64,000 bases of DNA, from assembly GCA_030065915.1 (NCBI GenBank), contig JASJCQ010000006.1, positions 62,001 through 126,000 on the forward strand. Reading direction: 5' to 3'. The translations under genes were made by a program, and so were the position numbers. Within the stretch, counting starts at the first letter, position 1; each line of letters begins with the position of its first letter. Positions 9,245 through 17,888 of this stretch are shown here, one piece after another. The DNA is from Woeseiaceae bacterium. GTDB lineage: Bacteria; Pseudomonadota; Gammaproteobacteria; Steroidobacterales; Woeseiaceae. The notes under the pieces were generated by a model that saw only the letters and a program-made list of their open reading frames with translations, searched no databases and was not told the origin of the DNA.

Positions 9245-10273
9245 GTGTTCACGATTTACAGCGACGATCACCGGCTGCATCACGGCAAGGCTGAACTGAA
9301 TGACGGCCAGCTGATGCCGTGTCACGAGAAACCGGAACGCGCCGACAGCGTCCTGGCTGCGATACAGTCTTCAGCCGTCGGTGATGTCATTGAGCCGGCC
9401 GACTTCGGTCTCGAACCTGTACTCGCGGTCCATACTGCCGGGTATATCGACTTCCTGCAGAACGCCTGGTCACTGTGGGCCGCCGAGGGCCGGGACTGGG
9501 ACGCGTTGCCGCTGAACTGGCCGGTTCGCGGCATGCGCCAGGTGGAACCGGATTACATCGACGGCAAGCTGTCTTACTACTCCTTCGACGCCGGCACGCC
9601 GATCACACCCGGCACCTGGCAAGCGGTGTTCGCGGGTGCCAGGGTGGCCTTGACCGGCGCGGCGAAGCTCTTGTCTGGCGAGAAGTCCGTGTTCTCGTTG
9701 TGCCGCCCGCCCGGGCACCACGCGGCAGCCGATTACTTTGGCGGCTACTGCTACCTGAATAATGCGGCCATCGCCGCTCAGTACCTGCGCGACAACGGTG
9801 CCGGCAAGGTAGCGGTGCTCGACGTCGACTACCACCATGGCAACGGGACGCAGTCCATCTTCTATGATCGCGACGACGTACTGTTCGTCTCGATCCACGG
9901 CGATCCGAAGCAGGAGTTTCCCTACTTTCTCGGGCACGCGGACGAGACAGGCGAAGGTCCGGGCGAAGGGTTCAATATGAATCTGCCGCTCCCGTGGAAC
10001 ACGAGCGCAGCCGACTGGTTTACCGCACTGGACGAGAGCCTCGAACGCCTGTCTCGCTTCGGCCCGGATGCCGTCGTCGTCTCGCTCGGCGTCGACACCT
10101 ACATCAACGATCCGATTTCGCAGTTCCAGCTCCAAGCCGGTGACTATCTCTACGTCGGTCAGAAAATAGCGAAGCTCGGCCTGCCTGCTCACTATGTCTT
10201 CGAGGGCGGCTACGCCGTAGAGGATATAGGCGAGAACGTCGTCAACGTATTACGAGGTGCAGGAGGGGGCTAA
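9245..10273 (+). CDS. Acetylpolyamine amidohydrolase / class II histone deacetylase-like enzyme
   Basis: The 342-residue zinc hydrolase resembles, from memory, Mycoplana acetylpolyamine amidohydrolase along its whole length. Visible active-site blocks are the tandem histidines in RPPGHHA, zinc ligands in LDVDYHHGNG and SLGVDT, and the catalytic tyrosine in FEGGY. It should remove acetyl groups from acetylated polyamines or related amines in the cytoplasm, feeding polyamine reuse. The GTG at 9245 (FTIYSDDHRLHH) matches the start of the reference enzyme and has a GAGGA site about 10 nt upstream. An in-frame ATG at 9221 is possible but has almost no spacing to its purine run. No polyamine transport genes are adjacent. 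Confidence 0.9.
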   Translation: MFTIYSDDHRLHHGKAELNDGQLMPCHEKPERADSVLAAIQSSAVGDVIEPADFGLEPVLAVHTAGYIDFLQNAWSLWAAEGRDWDALPLNWPVRGMRQVEPDYIDGKLSYYSFDAGTPITPGTWQAVFAGARVALTGAAKLLSGEKSVFSLCRPPGHHAAADYFGGYCYLNNAAIAAQYLRDNGAGKVAVLDVDYHHGNGTQSIFYDRDDVLFVSIHGDPKQEFPYFLGHADETGEGPGEGFNMNLPLPWNTSAADWFTALDESLERLSRFGPDAVVVSLGVDTYINDPISQFQLQAGDYLYVGQKIAKLGLPAHYVFEGGYAVEDIGENVVNVLRGAGGG

Positions 10274-10388
10274 AGCTACCGCCACTATACGCGCCGGTCT
10301 CGATAGTCAGGTCAAGGCGCTATGAGTGCATCCCGGCTGAAGAAGGCTCATTATCGGCAATCTGACTCAGGCTTCGCGGGACGAAACT

Positions 10389-10646
10389 ATGGAATGGCAT
10401 GACATCATTGGCACGGCGGGAGCCGCGATGATCCTCATCTCCTATTTCCTGTTGCAGATGGAGCGGATGTCGAGCAACGATCTCTCGTACTCGGTGACGA
10501 ACGGCCTCGGAGCCGCGTCGATCCTGCTCTCGCTCGTCGTTGACTTCAACCTGTCAGCGTTTATTGTCGAAGCCTTCTGGCTGGCGATCAGCCTCCTCGG
10601 TGTCGTCCGCTACTTCCACAACAAGGACGTGTCGCTTCAGGAATGA
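10389..10646 (+). CDS. Small membrane protein, CBU_0592-like family
   Basis: The protein has 85 residues and three predicted membrane helices (about residues 5-22, 38-52 and 57-74). The opening IIGTAGAAMILISYFLLQ and the spacing of helices match the small CBU_0592-type membrane proteins found in many proteobacteria. Their function is unknown. The gene is flanked by the deacetylase and the convergent beta-propeller protein and stands alone. The ATG at 10389 follows a weak purine run (GGGACGAAACT). Confidence 0.75.
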   Translation: MEWHDIIGTAGAAMILISYFLLQMERMSSNDLSYSVTNGLGAASILLSLVVDFNLSAFIVEAFWLAISLLGVVRYFHNKDVSLQE

Positions 10647-10697
10647 GATAGTGCTGACTAAGCTTGCAGGCTGTAAGGTCTACGACAGCGGCGGGTC

Positions 10698-12398
10698 TCA
10701 GGCAGCAAAGTAGACGACCGCGTAGATTGCGACACCGACCAGTGCCACGATCGTGAACACGCCCTGCGGGTGCCGCAGTTCTACCTGTATCTTCAGCATC
10801 TCCATCGGGCCGACTCTCTCCGCATCGCCTAGCCGCGGCATGAGCTTCTCCCGAACATCGGTATCGGTGTATACCCGGTTCTGCGGCCTCCCGAGTACGA
10901 CAATCGCATCCCGGGTTGCGATGGCGGTGTTGTCGTAGCGAGCCTGTCGAACGGAGCAGGTCGACTCCCGGCCGGTGTGGTCTCTGAGTGTCAGTCTGTC
11001 TCCGTCCAGCCTGATGGCGGTGCCCCAGTTGGAACGGTTCACCCACGCGATCACGACCACGATCGCGAACATTCCGGCGATGGGACCGATCAACTTGATC
11101 AAGGCTTCAGGGTTCTCCGATGCCTTCATCAGAACCAACAGCAGGATCACGATGAGCAGGGTCAGCATCATCACCAGGCGGACGGCGGCATTCACTTTTT
11201 TCATCGCAGCCTCATCCGGCTCGAGATGCAGAGGCCCGGTGCTGGTCGATTCGATTGCTTCATCCTCACCGCCCTGCTGCGAGGGACTCGCATTCATACT
11301 CTTCGCAAAAGCCTGCACCAGCAGGCCAACGAATAACAGCCCGACGACAACGACGCCGGCATAGCTCATGAGGGTAAGTTGCCAGCGCTGCTCGGATGAG
11401 CGAGACAGCACGCCTTCAAGGCCGGCGGATTCAAGATCGGTCATGACCTCGCCCGTGACCGAGATTCTGCGGACGACGTCATTGTTCCAGTCGCTGATCC
11501 AGACGGTGTCTCCTACGGCCAGTAGCGATATCGGGTCCGCATCCGTTGGCAGCTCGACGCGTTTCAGATAGCGCCAGTCATCACCGAACACATAAACGCC
11601 GCCTTGATTCATGCCGGTCTTCATATTGTTGACCCACCATTCGTCACCGACTCGAGTGAAGTGACTGGGCCAGATTTGCCCGACGGCTTCTGCCTTGGGT
11701 GGCACGACATCTTTGCTGTCGATGCGCTCACCATAGGTCGACGATGCCGCCTGGAGTTCGCGTACGACGTGATTGTTCGTATCGACAACCAGGAGCACGC
11801 CATCGTGGAGCGTCAACTGATTGGGGAAATGAAATCCTTCCGCGGGCAGCGCCAGCTCGACGCCGGTTGACGAGTATTTACGCAGCAGGTGTCGCGTCGT
11901 GTCGCTGATGTAGACCTCGTCGGTCTGCCAATCGATATGGACGCCGAAGGACGCCTTGAAGTCGATGCCCGGCTCGCCAAATGCTTCACATTCCTGCGTT
12001 TCGAGCTTACATCGGAACAACCCACTCTCGGACGACTCAGGAATGATCGTATTCCGGTTCGTCTCGCGCTTGTACGCTCGCAGGTTGTCGAGGAAAGACC
12101 GCGGGTCAGGCCCCCGACGCAGCAGTATGTCACCGTCAGAGAAGAACGCATGACCGCCAAGAAACAGTTCCACGCCCATGTCGCCGAGATCGTGCGTCCT
12201 CAGATACTCACCCTCGGCATCGTGCTCGACGAGGTAATTCTGAATCTGGATGAAACTATGCCCTTGAGGTCCCCTCGTTAACTCAGCAGGCCCGCCGAGG
12301 CTGGCTGCACGCCCGGATGCCCACATCCATAACGCAACGGCAGCGAAGGTCGCTGCGAGTACGAGCGCTGCAATGAGCGGATGTACCTTGGCGTTCAT
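10698..12398 (-). CDS. NHL/beta-propeller membrane protein with C-terminal membrane and PH-like region
   Basis: This protein has 566 residues. One N-terminal transmembrane segment (residues 8-28) is followed by a periplasmic domain of about 300 residues with propeller-like repeats (VYISDTTRHLLRKYSSTG, LLVVDTNNHVVRELQ, VWISDWNNDVVRRISVTG) typical of NHL repeats. Three further membrane helices lie near residues 345-365, 410-430 and 435-455. A short soluble region (AIRLDGDRLTLRDHTG) follows, and a last hydrophobic segment closes the protein. The soluble region looks like a PH-type fold, but this is weak inference. I do not recognise a named family. The gene is transcribed divergently from the GntR regulator and could share its promoter region. 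Confidence 0.8.
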   Translation of the reverse strand: MNAKVHPLIAALVLAATFAAVALWMWASGRAASLGGPAELTRGPQGHSFIQIQNYLVEHDAEGEYLRTHDLGDMGVELFLGGHAFFSDGDILLRRGPDPRSFLDNLRAYKRETNRNTIIPESSESGLFRCKLETQECEAFGEPGIDFKASFGVHIDWQTDEVYISDTTRHLLRKYSSTGVELALPAEGFHFPNQLTLHDGVLLVVDTNNHVVRELQAASSTYGERIDSKDVVPPKAEAVGQIWPSHFTRVGDEWWVNNMKTGMNQGGVYVFGDDWRYLKRVELPTDADPISLLAVGDTVWISDWNNDVVRRISVTGEVMTDLESAGLEGVLSRSSEQRWQLTLMSYAGVVVVGLLFVGLLVQAFAKSMNASPSQQGGEDEAIESTSTGPLHLEPDEAAMKKVNAAVRLVMMLTLLIVILLLVLMKASENPEALIKLIGPIAGMFAIVVVIAWVNRSNWGTAIRLDGDRLTLRDHTGRESTCSVRQARYDNTAIATRDAIVVLGRPQNRVYTDTDVREKLMPRLGDAERVGPMEMLKIQVELRHPQGVFTIVALVGVAIYAVVYFAA

Positions 12399-12493
12399 TG
12401 ACGTACTGCCGTCCCGATAAATCGAATCAGTTCAGCAGTTTAGCGGAGAGCGGAAGGGACCCGTGTGTCGCAGGTCGCACTGCCGGGCTGAAC

Positions 12494-12546
12494 TTGACAG
12501 TCATATGTACCATATGTACCATGCTGTCATATGGTACATATGGTAC
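12494..12546 (+). promoter_or_regulatory. Promoter and palindromic operator of the GntR/YtrA operon
   Basis: A perfect -35 TTGACA (12494-12499) is followed after 17 nt by TACCAT (12517-12522), a 4/6 match to the -10 consensus. The promoter is embedded in a perfect 16-nt inverted repeat: GTACCATATGTACCAT at 12507-12522 and its reverse complement at 12531-12546, separated by 8 nt. The left side also holds a 9-nt direct repeat (CATATGTAC at 12502 and 12511). A dimeric GntR regulator bound here would cover the -10 box and start site, so autorepression is inferred. The downstream ATG at 12557 lacks a clear Shine-Dalgarno site. Confidence 0.85.
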
Positions 12547-12556
12547 GAACACTCAC

Positions 12557-12940
12557 ATGCAAATAGCCATCGATTTAGAGGCCTCGGCGCCGCCGTTCGC
12601 GCAGCTTATCGATCAGATCAAGCGCGCCGTTCGCGCCAACAAGTTGCAGCCCGGCGACCCACTACCGTCGATTCGGCAGCTCGCCAGCGACCTGGACCTG
12701 AACAACAAGACGGTGGCGAAAGCCTACCGGCTGCTCGAACGAGACGCGGTGATTCAGTCGCGCGGCTATCGAGGCACCTTTGTGCATCCGGACGGCAAGA
12801 TAAATTGCGCCGTGGATATGAACGCCTGGGCCGAGGAGAAACTCGGCGACACGATCCTTGAGCTGAGGTCAGCCGGGGTTACCGTGCCTGAAATAAACAC
12901 AGCGTTTCGTTCGGCAATGAACGAACACAGCGGAGACTGA
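12557..12940 (+). CDS. GntR family transcriptional regulator, YtrA subfamily
   Basis: The 127-residue protein has a winged helix-turn-helix at residues 10-75 (LIDQIKRAVRANKLQPGD, PSIRQLASDLDLNNKTVAKA, GYRGTFVHP) and only a short C-terminal helical region. That short tail is the mark of the YtrA subfamily, which usually controls ABC transporters or membrane-protein operons and has no large ligand-binding domain. The ATG at 12557 is favoured because it follows the promoter/operator and gives the family's normal length. The next gene starts 4 nt after its stop, so the regulator and the membrane protein are almost certainly one transcript. The ligand is unknown. Confidence 0.92.
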   Translation: MQIAIDLEASAPPFAQLIDQIKRAVRANKLQPGDPLPSIRQLASDLDLNNKTVAKAYRLLERDAVIQSRGYRGTFVHPDGKINCAVDMNAWAEEKLGDTILELRSAGVTVPEINTAFRSAMNEHSGD

Positions 12941-12944
12941 ATTC

Positions 12945-13826
12945 ATGACACTATCGGACACCCTTTTTTATATCGCGTTTGTCAGCCAGATCCTGCTGCT
13001 GTCGTGGTACTTCCCGAACAAGATGATCAGTCGCATAGAGCATGTACTCGCGACCTATCCTGCGGAGGCTTATCCGAAGCTCTACCCGATGCCGGTGGCG
13101 CATTACCGCATCGGCATCCGTCGCTTTCGCATGTTCTCCCGGCTGGGGCTGCTCATCGGGGTGGCCATTCTGCTTTCGGTGATGTTTGTGGTCGACCACA
13201 GCGGATTTGCTGAGCACGGCTATATCTCGTCGTTCTGGCCGGCCGTTTACGGCATGATCCAGTTCGTACCGTTTATGGCTATCGAGCTTTCGGAGTACAG
13301 CAATCTGAAGCTCATGCGACAGGTCAATACGGTTTCCCGACGGACCGCGGACCTGCAGCGTCGCGGGCTGTTTGACCTCGTCTCACCGTGGCTGGTCGCC
13401 CTCGCCGGGTTGACGCTTGCCGGCGTGATTCTTTTCGACCTGTACCTGCACGGATTCAACCTGAGTCTCGGCCACGACAGCGTGCAGAGGGCGCTCGTAA
13501 TGCTTGCAAGCAACGGCATGATCGCGCTGGTCGGCCTGTACAGCCTGTATGGCAAGAAGCTGGACCCGCACCAGACTTCCGCTGACCGGAGTCACCGTAT
13601 CGCCGTCAATCTGAAGTCCCTGCTCTACCTCAGTATCGCAATGAGCGTCTTCGTGGGCATCTCAGCGGCGGACGGGGTCTACGACATCGATTTCCTCGAC
13701 GCTGCGTTGATGAGCGTCTACTTCCAGGCGATCGGCCTCCTCTCGCTCGGTTACACGACACGAAACGTCCAGGCAGAGAGAACGAACTTCGACGTCTACA
13801 AAGCAGAGGCTCCTGCCGCACGCTGA
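12945..13826 (+). CDS. Hypothetical multispan membrane protein in the YtrA operon
   Basis: The protein has 293 residues and seven to eight hydrophobic segments (around residues 5-22, 65-83, 98-112, 148-168, 182-200, 225-243 and 255-273). Several polar loops rich in Arg and His lie between them. No transporter signature, ATPase motif or enzyme motif is visible and I do not recognise the family. It lies 4 nt downstream of the YtrA-type regulator, so it is the most likely regulated product. YtrA operons normally carry ABC transporter parts, so a lone unrecognised membrane protein is unusual. Confidence 0.85.
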   Translation: MTLSDTLFYIAFVSQILLLSWYFPNKMISRIEHVLATYPAEAYPKLYPMPVAHYRIGIRRFRMFSRLGLLIGVAILLSVMFVVDHSGFAEHGYISSFWPAVYGMIQFVPFMAIELSEYSNLKLMRQVNTVSRRTADLQRRGLFDLVSPWLVALAGLTLAGVILFDLYLHGFNLSLGHDSVQRALVMLASNGMIALVGLYSLYGKKLDPHQTSADRSHRIAVNLKSLLYLSIAMSVFVGISAADGVYDIDFLDAALMSVYFQAIGLLSLGYTTRNVQAERTNFDVYKAEAPAAR

Positions 13827-13850
13827 TGCCTCAGGCCTGGCTGCTGACCA

Positions 13851-16094
13851 TCAGAAAGGTAGGCTACCGACCGACAGATAGTAGCTTGTCTCGCCGCCCT
13901 CTCCGAAGCCTACCGCGAGGTACACCGGACCGATAAACGTGTCCAGCCCGCTGAACAGGCTGCCGTTGATCAATGCGTTGTCTAACTTGATGTCATCCCT
14001 GTTCTGCCACGTGTTGCCGATTTCGAGAGACGCTCCGAGATAGACAGGCACCTCGAACAGGCCGCCGGCTGCCTCGCTCACCCGTCGATAGTAGAGTGCC
14101 CTCGCCAGTGCAAGGTGTTTTCCGGACACCTGCCCCTGCTCCAGTCCGGACAGCCGCAGAAGTCCACCCAGCGGAAAGTTGTCTCGTGGTCCGCCATCGC
14201 CGTCTAACGTGGTCGCGTAGGCGCCTCCGACGGCGATCGTGTTCTTGCCTCGCGACCGTACGATATCGAAATGTGCGCTGGCCGTATCGACGTCGGCATC
14301 GTCGCCTACTGATTCGCGGGCGGCCTGGTATCGAAACTCGCCGAGCACACCTTCGCGAGGCCAGAACGGATCGTCCACCGTGTCGATACGCAGTGCCGCT
14401 CGCAGGCCTCCGCTCTGGAAGTCCGGAATGCCGATACCCGGCTCGCCGACCTTGATATCCGCCTCACCGTTGCCACGATACAGCCCGACTCGAAATTCGG
14501 CGAAGTCGCTAATGCGGGTACCAACGTCGAAGGATGCAGTGAGCTCGGACAAGCGCAGACGTGACAGGGCATCCCCGTCAACGAACGCGTTGAAGTTCTG
14601 CGTTCGAAACTCGAGCGCGGGCGAAACGAACAGTCGCGAGGTCTCCGACATCGGCTGATAGAGCTCGGTAAACAACCGTGGGTCCGTTCCCAGCTGCAGG
14701 TCGGACCGCCACTCACCGCCAAAGCGGTTGATCGCCGGCCTCGTTATGCGGGTCCTGACATTGAATCGGGTATCGCCTTCGATGTTGTCCTCAAGTGAGA
14801 CACCGAAGCGAAGATAGGTAGGCCCCCAGTCTTTCTCTGTCGCCGTGAATTCGACACCAACACCGTCGCCTTCATCGACAAGCTTGTAGCCGACTTTCTC
14901 GAACAGCTGCAGACCGAAAAGCTGGTCCGCCTCATAAGCCAGTACGCTGGTGTCTATGCTGTCGCCAGGTTTAATGGTCAACAGCGACAGCAGCGTGTCG
15001 TCCGAGATGCGGCTGTCATTCTTTACCCTGACGAATTTCAGGTCGCCACCGATCGGATCTGGCTTCGCCCTGCCAAGTTGCCACGCCGTGTAGGTCTCCT
15101 CTGTCACGGTCAACCTGTCGAGCTTGTTCGACTGCTTGCGGGTCGCAGCGGCGCCGGGCTCGATGGTATCGGCGATGTTGCCAAAGTCGGTCGACGCAAA
15201 CAGTCCGATGTCGGGCTCGATCAGGACATCATTCTCGCCGAGGGTCTCAATCTGTCTCTGCGTCTCTGTCCGAATAAGGATCGTGAACATCTGCTCCGTT
15301 ATCGTCAGAACGGAGTCGAGCTGTTCCTTCGGGTATAGCGGGAACTCGACGTTAACGGCGATGACGACGTCGACGTCCATGCCGCGAACGACATCGACAG
15401 GCAGGTTGCCAACGAGGCCTCCATCGACCAGCAGGCGGTCGTCGATCATCACCGGGTCGAAGGCCGCCGGTACGGACATGCTGGCGCGGATTGCCAAGGC
15501 GAGATCGCCGGAACTCATTACGTACATCTCACCGCTGCCGACGTCTGACGCAATCGCACGGAACGGGATCGGCAGATCGTCAAAATCATCGACCTGGTCG
15601 ACGTGCCGCGTCAGATCCCTGAGTATCAGGTCCAGATGGTGACCCTGAACGGCGCCTTGCGGAGCCTGCAGCTCCCCGTCGCGAAACCCAAGCTCCACAC
15701 CAACCGGGAACTCGGTGTCATCTTCGCGTCGCCGGAAACTCAGGTCGTCGCGATTGGGCTCGTTTGATAATCCCCTCGACCAGTTCATCGTGGCGACGAT
15801 CTCTTCGAGTTCTCCGGTGGTAACGCCGCTCGCATAGAGTCCGCCGATGATGGCGCCCATACTGGTGCCGGTTATAGCGTCTACCGGAATTCTCAGCGCT
15901 TCGAGCTCCTTGAGAACACCGATGTGCGCGCCCCCACGCGCGCCGCCGCCGCCGAGCACGAGCCCGACACGCAGTCGCTCCTGCGCGGTACCAGGGTCGT
16001 CGCGAGCAGCGTCCTCCTGTGCAGCGAGAGCCGTAGTGCTGAAACCGATAGCCAGCCAAACGGAGGCCAGCCAGGGATATAGAGTCTTTGTCAT
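13851..16094 (-). CDS. Patatin-like phospholipase with outer-membrane barrel (PlpD-like, type Vd autotransporter)
   Basis: This 747-residue protein has a signal peptide (residues 1-24). A patatin domain spans about residues 40-340, with the oxyanion GGGGARG, nucleophile Ser78 in GTSMG and Asp224 in DGG. A POTRA-like module (about 350-430, KFVRVKNDSRISDDTLLSLL) and a 16-strand-type BamA/surface-antigen barrel to the C terminus follow, ending in VGSLPF. This is the layout of PlpD from Pseudomonas, a self-secreting phospholipase A1. It probably cleaves phospholipids at the cell surface. The gene is monocistronic or follows the rhomboid gene (93 nt away, same strand). Confidence 0.93.
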   Translation of the reverse strand: MTKTLYPWLASVWLAIGFSTTALAAQEDAARDDPGTAQERLRVGLVLGGGGARGGAHIGVLKELEALRIPVDAITGTSMGAIIGGLYASGVTTGELEEIVATMNWSRGLSNEPNRDDLSFRRREDDTEFPVGVELGFRDGELQAPQGAVQGHHLDLILRDLTRHVDQVDDFDDLPIPFRAIASDVGSGEMYVMSSGDLALAIRASMSVPAAFDPVMIDDRLLVDGGLVGNLPVDVVRGMDVDVVIAVNVEFPLYPKEQLDSVLTITEQMFTILIRTETQRQIETLGENDVLIEPDIGLFASTDFGNIADTIEPGAAATRKQSNKLDRLTVTEETYTAWQLGRAKPDPIGGDLKFVRVKNDSRISDDTLLSLLTIKPGDSIDTSVLAYEADQLFGLQLFEKVGYKLVDEGDGVGVEFTATEKDWGPTYLRFGVSLEDNIEGDTRFNVRTRITRPAINRFGGEWRSDLQLGTDPRLFTELYQPMSETSRLFVSPALEFRTQNFNAFVDGDALSRLRLSELTASFDVGTRISDFAEFRVGLYRGNGEADIKVGEPGIGIPDFQSGGLRAALRIDTVDDPFWPREGVLGEFRYQAARESVGDDADVDTASAHFDIVRSRGKNTIAVGGAYATTLDGDGGPRDNFPLGGLLRLSGLEQGQVSGKHLALARALYYRRVSEAAGGLFEVPVYLGASLEIGNTWQNRDDIKLDNALINGSLFSGLDTFIGPVYLAVGFGEGGETSYYLSVGSLPF

Positions 16095-16187
16095 TGTCGC
16101 AATCAGCTTTGCCGGATTGCGTTCGATTATAGACGGCCAGCGGATTGGCCTTGCGACTGATTGATGCGGTTAAGCCGAACGGCAAGC

Positions 16188-16793
16188 CTAACCGAGCAGA
16201 CCGAACAGCCTCTGGTAGGCGCCCGGATCCGTGACCAGCACGAACAGCAGCCCGCTGATCGCTCCCCACAGGTGAGCATCGTGGTTGATTCGACCCTGCT
16301 GCTGCTTCGACGACCAGTACGTGTAGCCGAGGTAGGCGAACGCGAATACGACGGCCGGTATCGGAACCGGGATAGGAACGATGAATATAGTGCTCAGCGG
16401 ATCGTAGACGATGTAGGCGAACAGCACGGCGGCGATTGCGCCGGACGCACCCAGCGTCGCGTAGTCGGGGTTCCTGTTATGTCGATACCACGTGTAGACA
16501 GAGCTCGCCGCAAGACCAAACACGTACAGCGCCACGAATTTCAGGCTGCCGATACGATCCTCGAGGGAGAACGCAAAGAAGTAAAAGGTGAACATGTTCA
16601 TCAACAGATGACCCATGTCCGCGTGCACCAGTCCGCTGGTGAACACGGTCGCGTACTCACGATTGCGCAAGAACCAGTACGGGCGGAACAGGCTCTTCTC
16701 GATCACAGCCGGCGACGAGAACAAGCCGAAAAGGCTGATAGCGATCGTGACGACAAAAATCGCGGTTGCGCCGATCTCGCTGATATCGAACAT
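16188..16793 (-). CDS. Rhomboid family intramembrane serine protease
   Basis: The 201-residue protein has about six membrane helices. The family features are HLLMNM (helix 2, residues 62-67), catalytic Ser117 in GASGA and catalytic His174 in HDAHLWG followed by the GxxxG-like helix. Rhomboids cut transmembrane substrates within the bilayer. Substrates here are unknown. The gene lies upstream of the patatin autotransporter on the same strand with a 93-nt gap, so cotranscription is possible but not shown. The start at 16793 gives a short cytoplasmic N terminus. Confidence 0.92.
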   Translation of the reverse strand: MFDISEIGATAIFVVTIAISLFGLFSSPAVIEKSLFRPYWFLRNREYATVFTSGLVHADMGHLLMNMFTFYFFAFSLEDRIGSLKFVALYVFGLAASSVYTWYRHNRNPDYATLGASGAIAAVLFAYIVYDPLSTIFIVPIPVPIPAVVFAFAYLGYTYWSSKQQQGRINHDAHLWGAISGLLFVLVTDPGAYQRLFGLLG

Positions 16794-16937
16794 GGATGCT
16801 CACTTTGCTAAGGCGTCGTGGAGAGCGATTGCAACACGTTTCAGCAGGGCTTGCGCGAATATTAATGCTCTTGCGTGCATCCAAACGCCGCTTTGTCTCG
16901 TCTCAAGTAGTATAGACAGCACAAAAAGGAGAAGACT

Positions 16938-17321
16938 ATGGAAACAGCTGCAGCATTCGGAGCCGCAGGCTTCTGGCTCTTTCTCATCGCGATAGTCGTC
17001 GCCGGCATCTGGTACGACGCCCGAAAAAAGGAATCCCAGCAGGAGACCTTGCGTCGCGTCGTGGAGAGCGGCCGCGACATCGACCTGGAAGTGATCGATC
17101 GCCTCCTCGGTGTCAGTGATTCCAAGCAACTGGCGCGCGACCTGAAATTATCCGTGTATGTCGTCGTGGGCGCCGCCTTTGGATTGCTCGCGCTTGGCCT
17201 GATTCTCGGCGCAATAGCCGCTGAGGCGCGGGTCGCGCTCATGGGGGTCTCCGCCCTTGTTGCCTTTATCGGGGCCGGCCTCTGGTTCGCAGCGAAATTC
17301 GTAGACAGCAGCGCGGCTTGA
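16938..17321 (+). CDS. Small membrane protein upstream of ECF sigma factor
   Basis: The protein has 127 residues. The N-terminal helix (residues 8-24) is followed by a charged cytosolic stretch (DARKKESQQETLRRVVESGRD) with a helix-turn-helix-like amphipathic region, then two C-terminal membrane helices (about residues 74-92 and 98-120). This arrangement resembles DUF6249-type small membrane proteins found beside ECF sigma genes. A strong AAAAAGGAG ribosome-binding site precedes the ATG. The sigma factor starts 15 nt after its stop, which makes a three-gene operon likely. Confidence 0.82.
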   Translation: METAAAFGAAGFWLFLIAIVVAGIWYDARKKESQQETLRRVVESGRDIDLEVIDRLLGVSDSKQLARDLKLSVYVVVGAAFGLLALGLILGAIAAEARVALMGVSALVAFIGAGLWFAAKFVDSSAA

Positions 17322-17336
17322 TTCCGGGACGCATTG

Positions 17337-17888
17337 ATGCCGGAGGCGCCCGCCTACTACGCCGACGGGCCTGAGGCCCTGGTCGTCAGCCTCGCGATGC
17401 GAGGAGACAAGGACGCATTCAGCGAACTTGTCCGGCGCCGTCAGGTAAGCGTCCGCAACCTGTTCAGACGGTTCAGCAACAGCCCGGAATTGGCCGATGA
17501 TATGTCGCAACGCGTGTTCCTCAAGACATGGCAAAAGATACGCCAACTCAAGCAGCCTGATCGTTTCGGCGGTTGGCTGAAGCGGATTGCGGTCAACGAA
17601 TGGATCGACTACCAGCGGAAACACGGCGGCATCGCGATGACGGAGCTCGATGACGTACAGCTGAGGGCACCGTCGGTTTCCGCATCAGAGGCCATCGACC
17701 TCGACGCCGCGCTGGCCGCCCTGCCCGAGCCGGTCCGTCTCTGCATCGTGCTGTCGTACCACGAACACCTGTCGCATGGCGAAATAGCGGAGTTAACCGG
17801 CATGAGGCTGGGGACGATCAAATCACACATCAGGCGTGGCAGCGAGCTGCTGCGCGAGCTGCTTAGAGAGTATGGAGGATCGGTATGA
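17337..17888 (+). CDS. RNA polymerase sigma factor, ECF (sigma70) family
   Basis: The 183-residue protein has sigma region 2 at residues 18-85 (DAFSELVRRRQ, LADDMSQRVFLKTWQKI, WLKRIAVNEWIDYQRK) and region 4 at 120-175 (ALPEPVRLCIVLSYHEHLSHGE..., ending in LGTIKSHIRRG). It should direct RNA polymerase to a dedicated promoter set. ATG 17337 is used; a TTG immediately before it adds one residue only. The stop overlaps the start of the next gene (ATGA), which is the usual position of an anti-sigma factor. The regulon and the signal are unknown. Confidence 0.93.
   Translation: MPEAPAYYADGPEALVVSLAMRGDKDAFSELVRRRQVSVRNLFRRFSNSPELADDMSQRVFLKTWQKIRQLKQPDRFGGWLKRIAVNEWIDYQRKHGGIAMTELDDVQLRAPSVSASEAIDLDAALAALPEPVRLCIVLSYHEHLSHGEIAELTGMRLGTIKSHIRRGSELLRELLREYGGSV

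Noticed and set aside
10322..10402. A 26-codon frame starting at ATG 10322 just before the small membrane protein
   Set aside because: It overlaps the next gene start in another frame, has no ribosome-binding site and its composition shows nothing gene-like.
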